A DNA stretch of 46,682 nucleotides from Antrodiella citrinella (Eukaryota; Basidiomycota; Agaricomycetes; Polyporales; Steccherinaceae). Where the stretch lies: positions 1 through 46,682 of the forward strand of contig SGPM01000217.1 in NCBI GenBank assembly GCA_004802725.1. The letters are read 5' to 3'. Made by a program: the position numbers and the translations under genes. A model generated the notes under the pieces. That model did no database searches, was not told where the DNA came from, and saw only the letters and a list, made by a program, of their open reading frames with translations. Shown piece by piece: positions 21,300-33,014 of the stretch; position 1 is the stretch's first letter, and each line of letters starts with the position of its first letter.

Positions 21300-22990
21300 A
21301 GGATATAAAGACACTGAATCCCTATCGTTTCCATGTTCAGTGAGGTCAGTGAGATCTTCTACACAGTGACCTTGCACCGGTGGAACCATCCGTCGAGGCC
21401 GTGTGCGGTCATCATCGTTAGGCGGCATGTGTCCGTGATTTGCGTCCTGCGAGGCATAAGATCAGTATGAGTGGAGCTTCGGTATACATAATGTATTGCT
21501 TTACAACAGGCTATCGTGACAAGACTGAGTGCGTTGTATAGCCGATGGTGGCCCGCCTTCTCGAGATCAATCTTTGCGGAACGGATCGAAGGACCACAAA
21601 AGGCACCTTCGTAATTGTTGACTATCGAGTCTTTGCTTGTCCTTCTCGGTTAGAGTTTAGAATACTCTATCGACGAGATGGAAACCGGCTTACGACGCAC
21701 TGCGAACAATGAGTATAAGTAACAGCAGTTGCGGTTGCCACATGGTATCTCGCCGCTCGGCACAGACCTTATCAAAGAATGCCAGCTCCGCTTGAAAGAA
21801 GAATGTCCACATGACGTTATGAACAAGTTGTCCTTCAGCGAACACCTAGTAAAGTTCGGAAGATAAAGTCGAGCGGGACGTCCACAACCGTGACTGCTCA
21901 AAGATACATTGACAGCGAGTGAGTTAGGACCTCCTTATCGACCATCATTGAGTCACAGATCGTCTTTACGACCCTGTAATCGTATGCTCAAAGTTATAAA
22001 CGCTGCGAGTGACCAATTGACTCTAGTGAATGTTGTCGGAAGGAGGGCGTTGCGACTCCCTGCTGACTCGGAGTCGCAGCTCCGAGAAGCACGCTATGGC
22101 AATTGCCGACGGCGTCTACGAACAAACGTTTTCAACGACCGCACTTTCAAGTTGCAACTTGAAGTTGCGTTACAGTACACCGGCGGTCCTCGTGAGTCGT
22201 GAGGACTCTACCTCAATCATTCTTACTCTTGTTCTTGTATATGTTCTGTCAAGATTCATTCTGCTCTCGGACGGAGAGAGTGTCAGTCGACGATTCGATG
22301 GAGCTCCTCAAACAACCGGCCGCTACTGCACAGCCCACCATCGGCCAGCTTGCCAGCTTGCATTTGTCGACAATCATGAATGCCCTAGAATGAAACCACA
22401 GCTCTATGAGCTCGTGAGGGTTGTTTCAAAGCGATTGCTACGAAGGTGGTACGCAGTGTTACACAATGTAGGTCATGCAATCGTCGACCAGAGTATACTA
22501 GTAGTGGCTCATCGTTTTTACAGAAGTTTGCTTGGTGTGGTAAATATCACTTAACTCTCATCCTGCATGTCTGGGGCTCGTCAAAGCTATTCGCTGCTCC
22601 AACCTGCTCATGTATGCACGAGTCATGCTAGTATCACACTCAGTATCGAGTTTCTGGTGCCCTGGTCGTAATCGTCCCTCCGAGCTTGGTGTCAAAACTC
22701 ACAGACCCGTTGTCATGACACCCTGCTAGGTTTCATTGTATGTTCTCTTCTTCGGTTCCTCGTGCTCGTCGTCCTGACTTGTTTCATAACCGCCTCCTAC
22801 ATTTTGCGAGTACACGATGACTCTGTATGGTACGCTCCGTTTCCTCGTGTATTTAAGACAGCTGAATCATAGGCAATAATACAGATCAACAAAACTTTTC
22901 AACGTCGTATCAGTCCGTGAAACTTCACCTTACCACTGCAAACTTCAACCCTACGCACGAACTCAACCTACTAAACCCTGTTTCCCAACT
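21300..22990. other. gene-poor 1.7 kb; small palindromes only
   Basis: No convincing coding sequence. Contains a hairpin with 9-bp arms TGCGACTCC/GGAGTCGCA (22051-22059 and 22070-22078) and an 18-bp perfect palindrome TTCAAGTTG/CAACTTGAA (22146-22163). Confidence 0.5.
22850..22857 (+). promoter_or_regulatory. TATA-like element of the small secreted protein gene
   Basis: TATTTAAG lies about 145 nt before the ATG at 22996, followed by a C/A-rich untranslated stretch with no ATG. Confidence 0.45.
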
Positions 22991-22995
22991 TCACT

Positions 22996-23306
22996 ATGCG
23001 TTTCAGCTGCATCCTCTACTTCCTGGCCATTGTCGCCTCGATTTGCCACGCTGCTGCCGTCCCTTCTGATACGCAGAACGAGGTCCAACCGAGTGATACC
23101 GGGAAGGCTGCAGTACGAGTCGTTGATGCTGCTGGAATTAATCAGCATGTCCAGAATACGCGCAATGACGGCACCGACCTTTCTCTGAGGATTTCGTGAG
23201 TATTCTCTGTATCTTGTCGCATACATGATGCATCCTGACTGACTATTGTCGCTGCAGTCCCGCCGCCCGTTCCGATTGTGAGAGAACACATTCTTGCTCG
23301 CCGTAA
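22996..23306 (+). CDS. small secreted protein
   Basis: Two exons (22996-23195, 23258-23306) give 82 aa. It has a clear N-terminal signal peptide (RFSCILYFLAIVASICHAAA) and a short mature part of about 60 residues. The intron (62 nt) has GTGAGT, a CTGAC branch motif and GCTGCAG. The spliced tail is RISPAARSDCERTHSCSP with two Cys. Skipping to another phase would instead give a longer basic tail with an RRKR site, but no splice pair supports that. It could be a secreted peptide or effector-like protein, or a non-functional short gene. No family recognised. Confidence 0.55.
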
Positions 23307-23359
23307 GCGGGGGTTGAATTTCGTCTCCGTTGAGAATTCGTTGTTCAATCACTCGCTGC

Positions 23360-24066
23360 GTGCCGTTGTCCCGTGCTTTATTTAGAAGGTTGAGACATCA
23401 TGGACTCTAGCTATATTTCGAACACCGTGAATATGTCGATATTGTTCTCGTAAATACGGACTTGACCGGTTGACCCGATGAACGTTCCGTGCTTGGAATC
23501 TTGAGATGGTATGGATCTGGTACTTGTGCTCAAAAATTGCTCTGCACCACATCCCATTCGAGCACCCTTTTTGCATTATAGGTGAGAACTCTGTACGGAT
23601 GACATGGTAGTATATAGTATTGCAGGGAAACAGAAACGCGTAGCCACCATCATTTATTGTCTGGTAAATCTCGAAGTTGCTCCATGATTGCGGGATGTGG
23701 CGCCATAGCAGCAGGTTCCAGCCAGAATACATGCACCGTTGGTCCTAAAGTGATTGTGTCGTGCCAACACCCAAGTGTCAAGCCTGAGTGATATCAGTCA
23801 ACGTAACAATTTCAACCAAGTTCCTTTGACATGCATATGTCATTGTAATGAACTTTTGCAGATACCAATGAGCGGTTCCGACGCCGTGCGATACTGTATC
23901 ACAAGAATATTCGCATCGATGTTTCAATCCTATCCTTCTGCATCGTAAGGCACTAGCCACGCTGCTCTATAGTCACACCCAAGAACATGTACAACAACTA
24001 GATTATTGAATGAACACAGGGTTAGATGTCAGATCTGTCAGAGCCCCGTTAAGATTTAACAGACGT
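23360..24066. other. intergenic, no gene seen
   Basis: About 0.7 kb of AT-rich flank between the small secreted gene and the aminotransferase 3' end. Confidence 0.55.
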
Positions 24067-25551
24067 TCATGAGTCCATCTCCCATCCGAAAATCCCTTCA
24101 CATTCACTCAACCGTTCACACACCAACCTCACCTTCGCATCGTCCACATTCGCAACAGAGAACCTAACCCATCGTTCTGCATCTTTCATCCCGGTAGAGT
24201 CTGCAGGGCCAAAAAATCCAGCGGGCAAGCAGATCACGCCGATCTCCTTCGCCAGTCTCTCGCACACAGTCCTGGCATCGACATCCCGAAAGGGATGCTT
24301 CACAAAAGCGTAATAGCCTCCCTGAGCACCAACTTTCCAGCGTGGAGGCAAGAATTCCTTGAACAGCGTATGACGCTTCTCCAGTGCTCTCGCTGTATCC
24401 TTGACGAACGGACGTAGCTGGGATAGGCATTCCGCAAGTGCCAATTGCGGAGGACGAGGAGCACAAATTTGGATATTATCCAAGGATTTGTTAAGTTGCG
24501 GGATGAGTGAGGGCGATGCGCAGATCATGCCGACTCTGTGCCCAGGTATGCAGTAGGACTTTGAGAAGGAGAAAAGATGGATGATGGTGGAACGCCAAGA
24601 CCAGTCAGCTGATAGACCGTCAGCTTCGCGTGCGGTTGAGAAAAGGCGATGTGGGGGAAGGTGCGCTGAGTTCAAGAAGTCTCGGTATGTCTCGTCCAAA
24701 ATAAGCGCGATGTTGTGGGCGCGCGCAAGCTTAGCAAAGGATGCGATGAGAGACGGTGGGTAGATGGCTCCAGTCTGTGTGCAAGGCGTTCCATTTTAAG
24801 CAAGATCTGCGGATAGGTACTAACGTCATTCAAACGTACCGGGTTGTTCGGTGTAACAAGGACGATTGCTTTCGTCTTCGGGGTGATCAACTTCTTACAT
24901 TCCTCTGGGGAAGGCTGAAAGGCGTTTTCAGGGGATGTCTGTAACGTCACGATGGTGACACCAAGAGATGACAAGGTCATTCTAGTAGGCGCCGTCATGA
25001 GCGGGGGCACACTATTAGATGGGTGTACTCACTCATGGTTGAAGTACCTGTCAGAGATAAACCTTCTTTCTCAACTTGTTGAGTAGAAAAACTCACCAAG
25101 GCACGGGGAGGATAACCTCGTCCCCCTTCTCCGCCACGGTCATCACACTCGCAAAGAACGCCAGATTGCATCCCGCTGTAATTGCCACATCTTCTGCGGT
25201 CAGATCCACATCTGCATCTCCTCCATACGCAATCTTCATCTCCTCCACCATAGCCTGCCTTAAAACCTTCTCTCCGACGTTCTCCACGTAGCCACAGTTC
25301 TTCGGATCTGCACTGACTCGGGCGAGAGTGTCGAGGAAAAGCTTGGGTGGTGGTGTCCCTGGAACACCTTGCGACATGTCTAAGAGGGGACGTTTGGGTG
25401 TTGGAGTGTAGGATGTCGCCCATGCGTACGCTTGTGGTATCCTGATATCCCATAAGCTCAGTTCAATGAGGTTGACGGACGGAGCAGCTTACGGAGGACG
25501 AGCAGTATTTTCTATGGCTTCCGCTACACGGAAGCGGATGTTTGCAGACAT
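24067..25551 (-). CDS. PLP-dependent aminotransferase, class I/II (fold type I)
   Basis: Five exons (25551-25493, 25441-25097, 25047-25033, 24981-24840, 24774-24067), 422 aa. Family landmarks: PLLDMSQGVPGTPPP near the N-terminus, AITAGCNLAFF, PVPWYFNHE, VLVTPNNPTGAIYPP, LILDETYRDF (Asp about 214, Tyr about 217) and the Schiff-base lysine in SFSKSYCIPGHRVG (Lys about 259). It transfers amino groups between an amino acid and a 2-oxo acid; no targeting signal is evident and the substrate is unknown. Exon 3 is only 15 nt and encodes the YFNH of PVPWYFNHE. For intron 1, acceptors 36 nt and 51 nt from the donor both keep frame. I prefer the 51-nt version, which gives PPIPQAYAW as in relatives. Confidence 0.93.
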
Positions 25552-25993
25552 TCTAATGATGCGTGTCCAGTGCATGAAAAGTTGCAGAAACCTGAGGCAA
25601 CGTTAAATAACGGCTAGATCAGTAGGGCGCTGGATGGCGTTATTGCAGAGTCAAATCTAAAGAGCACTGCAGGTCGATTCCAACTTTATAGTGAGCGTGC
25701 GCAGGCCTATAATGCCCTCTTACCTCCATACAGTAGCTGTGCTTGCAAAGTTTTTGTAGGAACGACTTCGACAAGTGTCGTCGGTTTCCAAAAAAGAAAA
25801 TCTGGGTGCCGGCCAGAGATGTGCCATAAATAGCAACACCGACGTGCGTCTATATTACTCACGCCACCCAGTACTGATTCAGTCGTGTCTTACATTACAG
25901 CAAAGATACAAAATCCTTTCGTGCGTGCATACAATTGTCACGTCCAACTTATTATAAAAGGTCCTGATTTTGAAGTGAAACTCCTTTCCTCGT
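25552..25993. other. intergenic, no gene seen
   Basis: Promoter side of the aminotransferase and 3' flank of the Ser/Thr-rich gene. Confidence 0.6.
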
Positions 25994-27106
25994 TTAAGCG
26001 GTCGTAGTGACGGTAGCACCGGTGGTCGTAATGGACACAGAAGTCGTCGCGGTAGTAGAGGCCGACGTGTCCGTGCTAGTCGATGTTGCAGTACTGGTTC
26101 CACCGGAAGTGGTCGTGCTGACCGAGGAAGTCGTCGACAAGGAAGTGGAGGTGGAGGGTGTGGCGGAGGATGCGGAGGATGCGGAGGAGGTCGAGGAAGA
26201 GGTCGAGGATGTCGGGGTGGAAGAAGCAGCGGTGGTAGTGATCCCAGAAGTGAGCGGCGGAATGATGGTAGGAGTAATGGTGGAAACACTCGAGGTAGCA
26301 GTAGCAGCAGCCACCGACGAGGATGCACTGGCAGAGGCGTTGACGAAAGGTTGTATCCTGGTGATTGGATCCAGATCAGAATACTGAACGATGATTGAGA
26401 GAACGGCACGTACTGAATGAACCACTCCTGAGAAGCTGCGACGCAAAGACCGCCATGGGCATTCTGAGTGGCTTGGCAGTTGAAAGCGACGAAATCAATT
26501 ACAGCGGCCTATGTAACCAGAGTTAGAATAAGACACTGAGATCGCAGAGTTGACACGTACCCAGTCAGAACGGCAGTACGTCAGGTCAGTACTACCAGCT
26601 TGATTTACGAAGAAACTTTCGCAGCTATGGTATTGAAGCACGAAGAGAGCGTTTGTCGTGGAAACATTAAATTCCTCGCCTGTTTGTTCCGTCAAGTCAG
26701 GAGCATAAACACTACAGGTAACGTGTCTGAACGCACTTATATCCTGGGAATCGTATCGCAGGGCATCCGCAATGACATTGCAGTCATTGGGGTCGGGTCC
26801 TCCACCAGCAGGATTGAAGCAATGGGTGTCACCTAATAAAAGTGGGAAAACTGAGAACCTACCGACAGATAGGAGTAAGGTGGACTCACACTGTGCCCCG
26901 CAAACATTCGAGACTGGGGTCGTTTGACGTTTCGAGAAGCTGGGCAGGAAATTGGCACACTGAATGGCTGACAGCTGCACATTTCCAATGTAGGACTGCT
27001 CGGCTACGACAGGCGACTTGCAGAAGGACAGGAGTTCATCGTTGATGACGAAAGGAGCCACGAACGGCAGGGTTACCAACGCAGCGAATGGCAAAGTGAA
27101 ACGCAT
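25994..27106 (-). CDS. secreted Cys-containing protein with long Ser/Thr-rich tail
   Basis: Four exons (27106-26890, 26832-26561, 26508-26414, 26357-25994), 315 aa, all in phase. It has a signal peptide (MRFTLPFAALVTLPFVAPFV). The next part is a domain of roughly 180 residues with several Cys (VCGAQCDTHC, NDCNVIADALRYDSQDISAF, YHSCESFF, LTYCRSDW, FNCQATQ). About 115 residues follow that are almost only Ser, Thr and Ala, as in heavily O-mannosylated cell-wall or secreted proteins. The tail ends in SITTTGATVTTTA without a hydrophobic GPI signal. The Cys domain looks like a basidiomycete secreted-protein family of unknown function; I cannot name it. The repetitive tail DNA is prone to length variation. 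Confidence 0.82.
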
Positions 27107-27598
27107 TCTTCAGATCGAAATGAGTTTGGTGGTTGGTTTTGGGAGGCTGTCAAAGCGAAATACCTATGGCACAAAGGACAAGGGCAAAACGATTCCTATG
27201 TCCCAGTCCGCCTTATAACTGGTACCTCAACGTTCCAAAACGTCATAGACGAAGCAATGTTGGAGACTAGAACATTTATATCGAAGATGATGACTGGAGG
27301 CTAGCTTTGGTGTCGCCCCTTTCAGGATCATCGCCAAGAGCCACGGGTCGATCGGCATACCTCCGCCCAGGTTTGAATCGGTAAAAGGAACCCCTGCATT
27401 GGATAATGTGTGTGATAATGTGAATGAGCACACATTGCTGAAGCGCAGGATCTTGATGACGTTCAATAAACATGAGGCAAAAATGAACCGACAGAGAGAG
27501 ACATGCGACACCGGAGAGATCGGTTCCGCTGCGGTTCCTAGACCACCCAACTCGTAAGTAATCGCGGAATAGACCAATGTTTGGATCCGAACAGCAGA
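27107..27598. other. intergenic, no gene seen
   Basis: Only short unconvincing frames between the two minus-strand genes. Confidence 0.5.
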
Positions 27599-27933
27599 CT
27601 AGGTCGAAGAGGCTGTGGAGTACGGCCTAGTGGACCCCACACAGGTGTGGATGTCTAAACCATTCTCCGGAGTTCCCTCAGCGTACACGCCGTGTATTTC
27701 TGTCAACAAATCCTAGAGACGAGCGCACGAAGAAATATAGCACGGGAATGAACTTGAATGTGGACGTGACGTACATTCTCGCTCGGAACGGCCGAAATGG
27801 TATGTACCCCTAGAAGACGGTCAGTGGCGGCGAGAACACGTATAATCGTGGTTGAAACTGCGCCAGAACCTTGCCGTTTCTTTCGAACGTCGTCGAGAAG
27901 GCAGACAAGGACTTTGAAGGAGTAGTAAGACAT
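27599..27933 (-). CDS. small protein of unknown function, divergent from MRH4
   Basis: Two exons (27933-27775 and 27712-27599) with a 62-nt GTACGT...CTCTAG intron give 90 aa: MSYYSFKVLVCLLDDVRKKR... to ...YSTASST. Both exons end exactly at splice or stop with phase 0. The first exon is basic, with possible short helices; no signal or membrane segment is evident. I recognise no family. It starts about 190 bp from the MRH4 start on the other strand and may share a bidirectional promoter. It could be spurious. Confidence 0.4.
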
Positions 27934-28125
27934 GTTTTTGACAAATTGACACCGTGACTGGGAGGAGCAGCGACTGCAGCACTCGTAATTAGTAATCATT
28001 ATTTTGTTGAGCTATTCTTCCGGCAAATTGCGGTCGATCTTGAAGATCCCTGATTTCCTTAGGCGCTTCCATCGTGAAGCCTTTTCGTGACGGACCTCCA
28101 ACATTGGCAACAAGTGACATTGGAA

Positions 28126-30529
28126 ATGTCTATCTTGGCCTCGACATCTCGTGTGGCTCTGCCGACAGAACTGAGTGTGCTGGCACACAGCATGCTGCAC
28201 ACCTCTGCGTCGACACACGCTCAGAGAAAGTTTGGGTTGAAGAGAGGAAGCAACAGTTCAGGTAGGCACCAACCACCATACAACTGCCATTTGCTCGATC
28301 ATGGAATGTTCTCTTCTCAAGTAGCACCATCTAGGACACGTCTGGTGAAGGATCTCAAGCCCAGAGGCGACAAGGGCAAAGGTCGACTCGAAGTTGCGCT
28401 GAAACAGCCTTCGTTCGTGCGTGAATCTGCGCCCCATCCCGAAGGTCGTGACAACCGCGAGCGACGACCGTTTCAGTTTGGCGAGAGAGGTGCACCCATA
28501 CGCACACTCAAGCGTGGCGAACGACGTCCGTCATTTGATGCGTCATACCGTCGGAAGGATCCCCGGGAATGGGAGGATAAAGGGGAGTGGAAGAGGAAGA
28601 AGTCAAGACAGGATAGAAGTGAGATTCCGGGGAGTCTCAGAGATAGACGGGAACATCGTCCCACAGACGAGTCTACGTATCGAAACAGAGGCCAGCGGGA
28701 ATGGACGGACAGGAAGACGCGGGAGGATCCGGCTCTCCAGAATTCGGTTCCAGAGAGCCTGAGGACGAGTGGTGGGCTACCACACTCTCCCGAGGTTAAC
28801 TTATTGCCGAAGATCGTGAATCCGCTCAGCGTCGAGTTCGATCTGGCGTCCAAAGCCCCGTCGATGGCTAACCTACCAATGTCATTCAAATCGCCGCCTC
28901 TCTTAGAAGGCTTGGCGGCTTCTGTACATTCGATCCTGGGACCGTCTGCAAAACCGACGCCCATACAGGCGTTGTCACTGAAGCATCTTTTTTCACCTTT
29001 GAAAACCGACGAGGATGGCAAGACGCAGTGGCGGCAATACCTCCTCGCGTCGGAGACAGGTTCGGGCAAGTCAATCGCATACCTCCTACCCATGTTACAG
29101 GACGTCAAGACCGCAGAACTGCGGCCCCCCACTCAAGACGCGGAGACGGCTCTTGCCGCAGGTGCGGACGCAGCTGCACCATCGCCTCAACGAGCGCTCA
29201 ACCCACGCGCACTCGTTCTTGCCCCGACGCACGAGCTCTCGCGGCAGTTGTCTGGCTTCGCCAAGTCCTTGCTGCACAACGTCAAACTACGCGTACTCTG
29301 CGCATCCAGGGCAAATGTGCCCAGTAGCGGTCCCGCTGCAAGGCGGAACGCCAGTGCGTCTGAGATGGCCGGCAGCTTCGATGGTCAGGATGGGGATGGG
29401 GAGTTTCTTGTGAGCGGCAAGAGAATCGCGACGGACAGGGATGTGGACGTGCTGGTTGGGACACCGACAAAGATGCTGGAGATGACAAGGGGACGCGGAT
29501 GGGATTGGGAGAGACGGACGAAGGAGAGGGAGGAACGTGAGGGCAAGGAGGAGGACGTGCCCAGACGGCAGTGGACCATTGGTGAACCTGAGGCCGCGCT
29601 GGCGAACGTAGAGTGGGTGGTGATTGACGAGGCGGATGTTCTTCTCGGTGAGTGACGGTTCACGTTGTCTAGTGGAGAGTACTTATATAAACATGCTCGC
29701 AGACCCTGACTTCCAGGAGTCGACGCGCATGCTCCTCGCTGATATCGCCGCCGCTCGAGGCCATCCGGTGCACTTCCAACCTGAGCTCAATCTCTCATCA
29801 ACGGAAACTACGGTTCCAGAAGAGATTCCGGACTATCCGTTCAACCTTCTTCTGACCACCGCAACTATTCCCGCATCTCTGGCTACTTACCTGGACGCGT
29901 ATCATCCCTCACTCACGCGTCTCGCGTCGCCAAACTTGCATAGACTCCCACACACGCTGAAGACGGAATATGAAGGCTGGACGGGCGGACGACGGAACAA
30001 AGACATCGAACGCAAGATCAGACGTATTTGGTGGGAGGACGCCGTGGCCGCTGCAAAACCTGGTGACATCGTCAGCGCGGAGACCATCCCCGCCGGCTCA
30101 CCACAGTCGAAGATCCTCATCTTCTGCAACAAGTCGATCAAGGTGGAGGACCTCGGGAAGTACTTGACCGAGATGGGCGTGCCGAATGTCGCGTTGACGA
30201 GCACGAGCGAGACGAGGCAGAGGGGGAACAACCACCATCTGGACGGCTTCCTGCGTGTGCGGGACGAGGCAGCTCCCGCGGAGGACCCCAACCAGTTTCA
30301 CGTCCTCATCACCACGTCTCTCCTCTCGCGTGGCTTGGACTTCTCTCCGAGCATCAAGCATGTGTTCATCGTCGATTCGCCGCGCAATATGGTGGATTTC
30401 TTGCATCGGGCAGGACGCAGCGGGAGGGCAGGGGAGAAGGGCAAGGTAATCGTGTTTGGAAAAGAGAAAGGCCGTGGCGCAGGGAGAGATAATGATATGA
30501 AGCGGCGCGTTAAAGCTCTCGCTCGTTGA
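28126..30529 (+). CDS. MRH4: mitochondrial DEAD-box RNA helicase MRH4
   Basis: Exons 28126-28261, 28322-29647 and 29703-30529 give 762 aa. The first ATG (MSILASTSRVALP) opens a presequence-like N-terminus, followed by a long Arg/Glu-rich linker. Helicase motifs follow in order: I ASETGSGKS (about 288), Ia PTHELSRQ, Ib VGTPTKML, II DEAD (about 480), III TAT, IV ILIFCNKS, V TSLLSRGLDF and VI HRAGRSGRAG (about 721). Mrh4 in yeast helps assemble the mitoribosomal large subunit. The second intron (55 nt) splits the codon right after DEADVLL. The first intron (28262-28321, GTAGGC...CTCAAG) is 60 nt without a stop. I treat it as an intron because the alternative inserts a 20-residue tract poor in family-like sequence, but retention is possible (782 aa). 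Confidence 0.92.
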
Positions 30530-31010
30530 GATGATGGTAGAGGTGTCGGAGGTGGTATCGTATGCGTTTCGTATAATGTCATCTGAGTAGTGTTCAATGT
30601 CGTTACGTTCACCACTCGTTCTAGAATCACAACTTCCGACTATGGGTTATTCTTGCACATTGCAGAATGTCATAAACGGTTCACCATCGAATTCAGTGTG
30701 TTCGACGTAACCTGCCAATTTGGGTCAGGATGGTCCTGGTCCTGGCGCGCCATCACGCGGAATTCGAATGATACTTAGTTCGTGCCATTACAGCTGGTGC
30801 CACGTCACTTTTGTTCATTTTGTGGTTGTTGTATACCACGCACTGAACGTATGTAAGGTCCTAGTAAGTGTGAATTACTTTGAAGTACGAGCTTGTACAG
30901 CTTAGTGACTCTCTTGACGTGCTTACGGCACGAATATCGGTGTCACGCTCATACTTTTATGGAGGTGTCGAGGCGCTAGTTGATGTGCAGATCTGCAGCA
31001 CTTCTTGACG
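30530..31010. other. intergenic, no gene seen
   Basis: 3' flank of MRH4; short frames only. Confidence 0.6.
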
Positions 31011-31687
31011 ATGCCTGCTATGGAGTACAAGCCCCAACCTCCGACGAACCTGTTCGCAGTGGGGACCAAACCGTACGAACAACCTGCGTCGTCGTGGGTC
31101 AAAGGTAAGGACTACGACGACGCGCGGCAGGCTATCTACGATGGGCGCTAGTCTACCGAGAGTTAAGACTCCGACAGAGAACTTCGTTCAACAGACTACA
31201 GACATCGAAGGTGGAACTAAGTAGTAGTGAGAAAATAGGTGACCTCATTGCACGAAGTCTAGACAAGACAGATTCAATTGTTGTGTGTTATGTATTCGGC
31301 CCGACGATAGACCTCAGACTGACACATCTCTCAATATGCTGTAGGATCATATTGAGGACGGTGTACCAGTTTGGAAGTTGGTGGCCACCTATGGTGCGCT
31401 ATGCGCTGTAGGAGCACTCGGAATCACTCGGTACGTTCCCTGCCCCGCGAAATCGAATGGGGCTTGGGATCTACTTCTCATCCTCGACAGTGGCTTCTAT
31501 CATAGAAGACGATACTGTCAAGAAGTGGCGAAGCGTAGCCCAAGATAAATATATTGAGTTATTTGCTGCCACGGCAAAGACAGTGGCAGAAACGACACGT
31601 CGGGCAGGGTTGGATAAGCTCCAGTATTGGTCCTGGGCAGATGACCCTGTTTCAGTAGCAGCCCTTTGGTGCGAACATCGTCGATAG
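31011..31687 (+). pseudogene. broken relative of the membrane protein at 20.2-21.3 kb
   Basis: At 31346-31430 the frame reads DHIEDGVPVWKLVATYGALC followed by AVGALGITRY, matching LPVWQSVFLCGALCTVGALGISRY of the 20.2-kb gene. The match resumes in the next frame at 31457 (MGLGIYFSSSTVASIIEDDT) against RLGLGAVFAAWTYDAVVDDDT, with no room for an intron between, so a frameshift is present. It ends at a TAG near 31687, where the intact relative continues for another 150 or more residues. An upstream open stretch (ATG 31011, MPAMEYKPQPPTNLFAVGTK...) ends at 31152 and could be its first exon, but no splice pair joins it in frame. Confidence 0.6.
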
Positions 31688-31689
31688 AC

Positions 31690-33014
31690 GGTAGAAGACA
31701 GAAGGAGATAGGTATAATGAATTGAGTCTTGATAACAAATCGCGACAGTATGACGTTAAAAAATAAGCGCCACGACATGACGTTTCTAGTAATATAGACC
31801 ACTCACTTGAGGTAGAGGCTGCACAACACCATCGGGGTGGAGCCCAATGTCGCCAATTGATCTGGTGAGTTCCTCAAATTGGTCGTCCGGCTGGTTTAGA
31901 ATGTCACGGTCCTTCCATGCTAACGAGCGACAAAAGAGTGAAATCAGCTTACGCGCAGGAAGAAAGACATGAGTCACAGTAGCACTATAGCACCGTATAC
32001 CTGGACAGAAGTTACAACGGCTTTAAGCAATATGCCAGGGGAATGCCATGCGTAAGAGACTTGAAGCTTGAGCCGCGTTGCTTTCCATCCAATGTGACTA
32101 CAGAATTTGACTGAGATACGGACTCACATGCATGCACCTGAATGTTCAAATGGGAACACGGCCGTCCAAGCTGACGAATTTCGCTATAGGTTTGGTCTTC
32201 CCTAGGCAGACCAACTATTGACCGAGAGACGAGTCGCCATAAATTGTGTGTACAATCCAGCGCGGCCAGTTTCCGCCTGATCTCGCTCTGCTAGCGTTGG
32301 TCACTAGGATTTTGAGTTCTACACGTCGCTTATCAGGCTACTGAGTGCAAATTATAACGACTCGGGGTTGACCTAGACTCCTAGATATCGAGTGGATGTA
32401 CTTACGAGTGAATATTGAACGGAGAAGCGGAGTCAAACGTTCCCGGGAAGTTCCGGTCATCGATCAGGATCATCTTTGGAGACGCTCAGATTCGCACCTA
32501 CCTGTTCAGAACGTTCAGATCTTCAGACCTCTCACTGAAGCTCTCAACGAGGTTGAGCGAGCTTTTCTTGAGCAGCTGTATAACCCCTTCGCTCATCTCG
32601 ATGTTTTCATTGATATCTTATCTCAGTTTATCTAACAGCCGATGCGTCTATATATCTCCATGATGACCACAAGTTCAGTCATTCAACACAACAGCGGTCA
32701 TGTTATTGTCTCGCAAGGCTTCTCTCATTTGCCTGCAAAATGGCGCCCCGCTATGCACGCACTCCTTGCACTGTAAAGTGTTCGACGTATCGGCTGCTAT
32801 TGTTCTCAGACATCTTTGGAGGATCGGAAATAGTCAAGTTCGGTGAGTCGTGCTCTGTTATTGTCTCCTTAGTACGTAGTCAAACTCCCTCTCCGTTTCC
32901 GTGCCGAGCTCCACTCTCTACAAGAAACGCATAAGTACTTCCGGGACCGCTCTGTCACAATACAATCAACCTTTCCCAACCTTTCCGATTTCACTTCAGT
33001 CAGTCTTTTGCGCC
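31690..33014. other. 1.3 kb without recognisable gene
   Basis: Contains short frames (for example 32396-32635) with no family resemblance, and the CT-rich upstream region of the next gene. Confidence 0.5.

Noticed and set aside
23258..23385. pheromone-precursor interpretation of the small secreted gene
   Set aside because: No CaaX terminus in any frame and a clear secretory signal peptide, unlike basidiomycete mating pheromones.
25457..25492. 36-nt intron in the aminotransferase
   Set aside because: An in-frame acceptor 15 nt further gives a normal 51-nt intron and a better family match (PPIPQAYAW).
26007..26387. 126-residue Val/Glu/Asp-rich plus-strand frame
   Set aside because: Exact antisense shadow of the Ser/Thr-rich tail.
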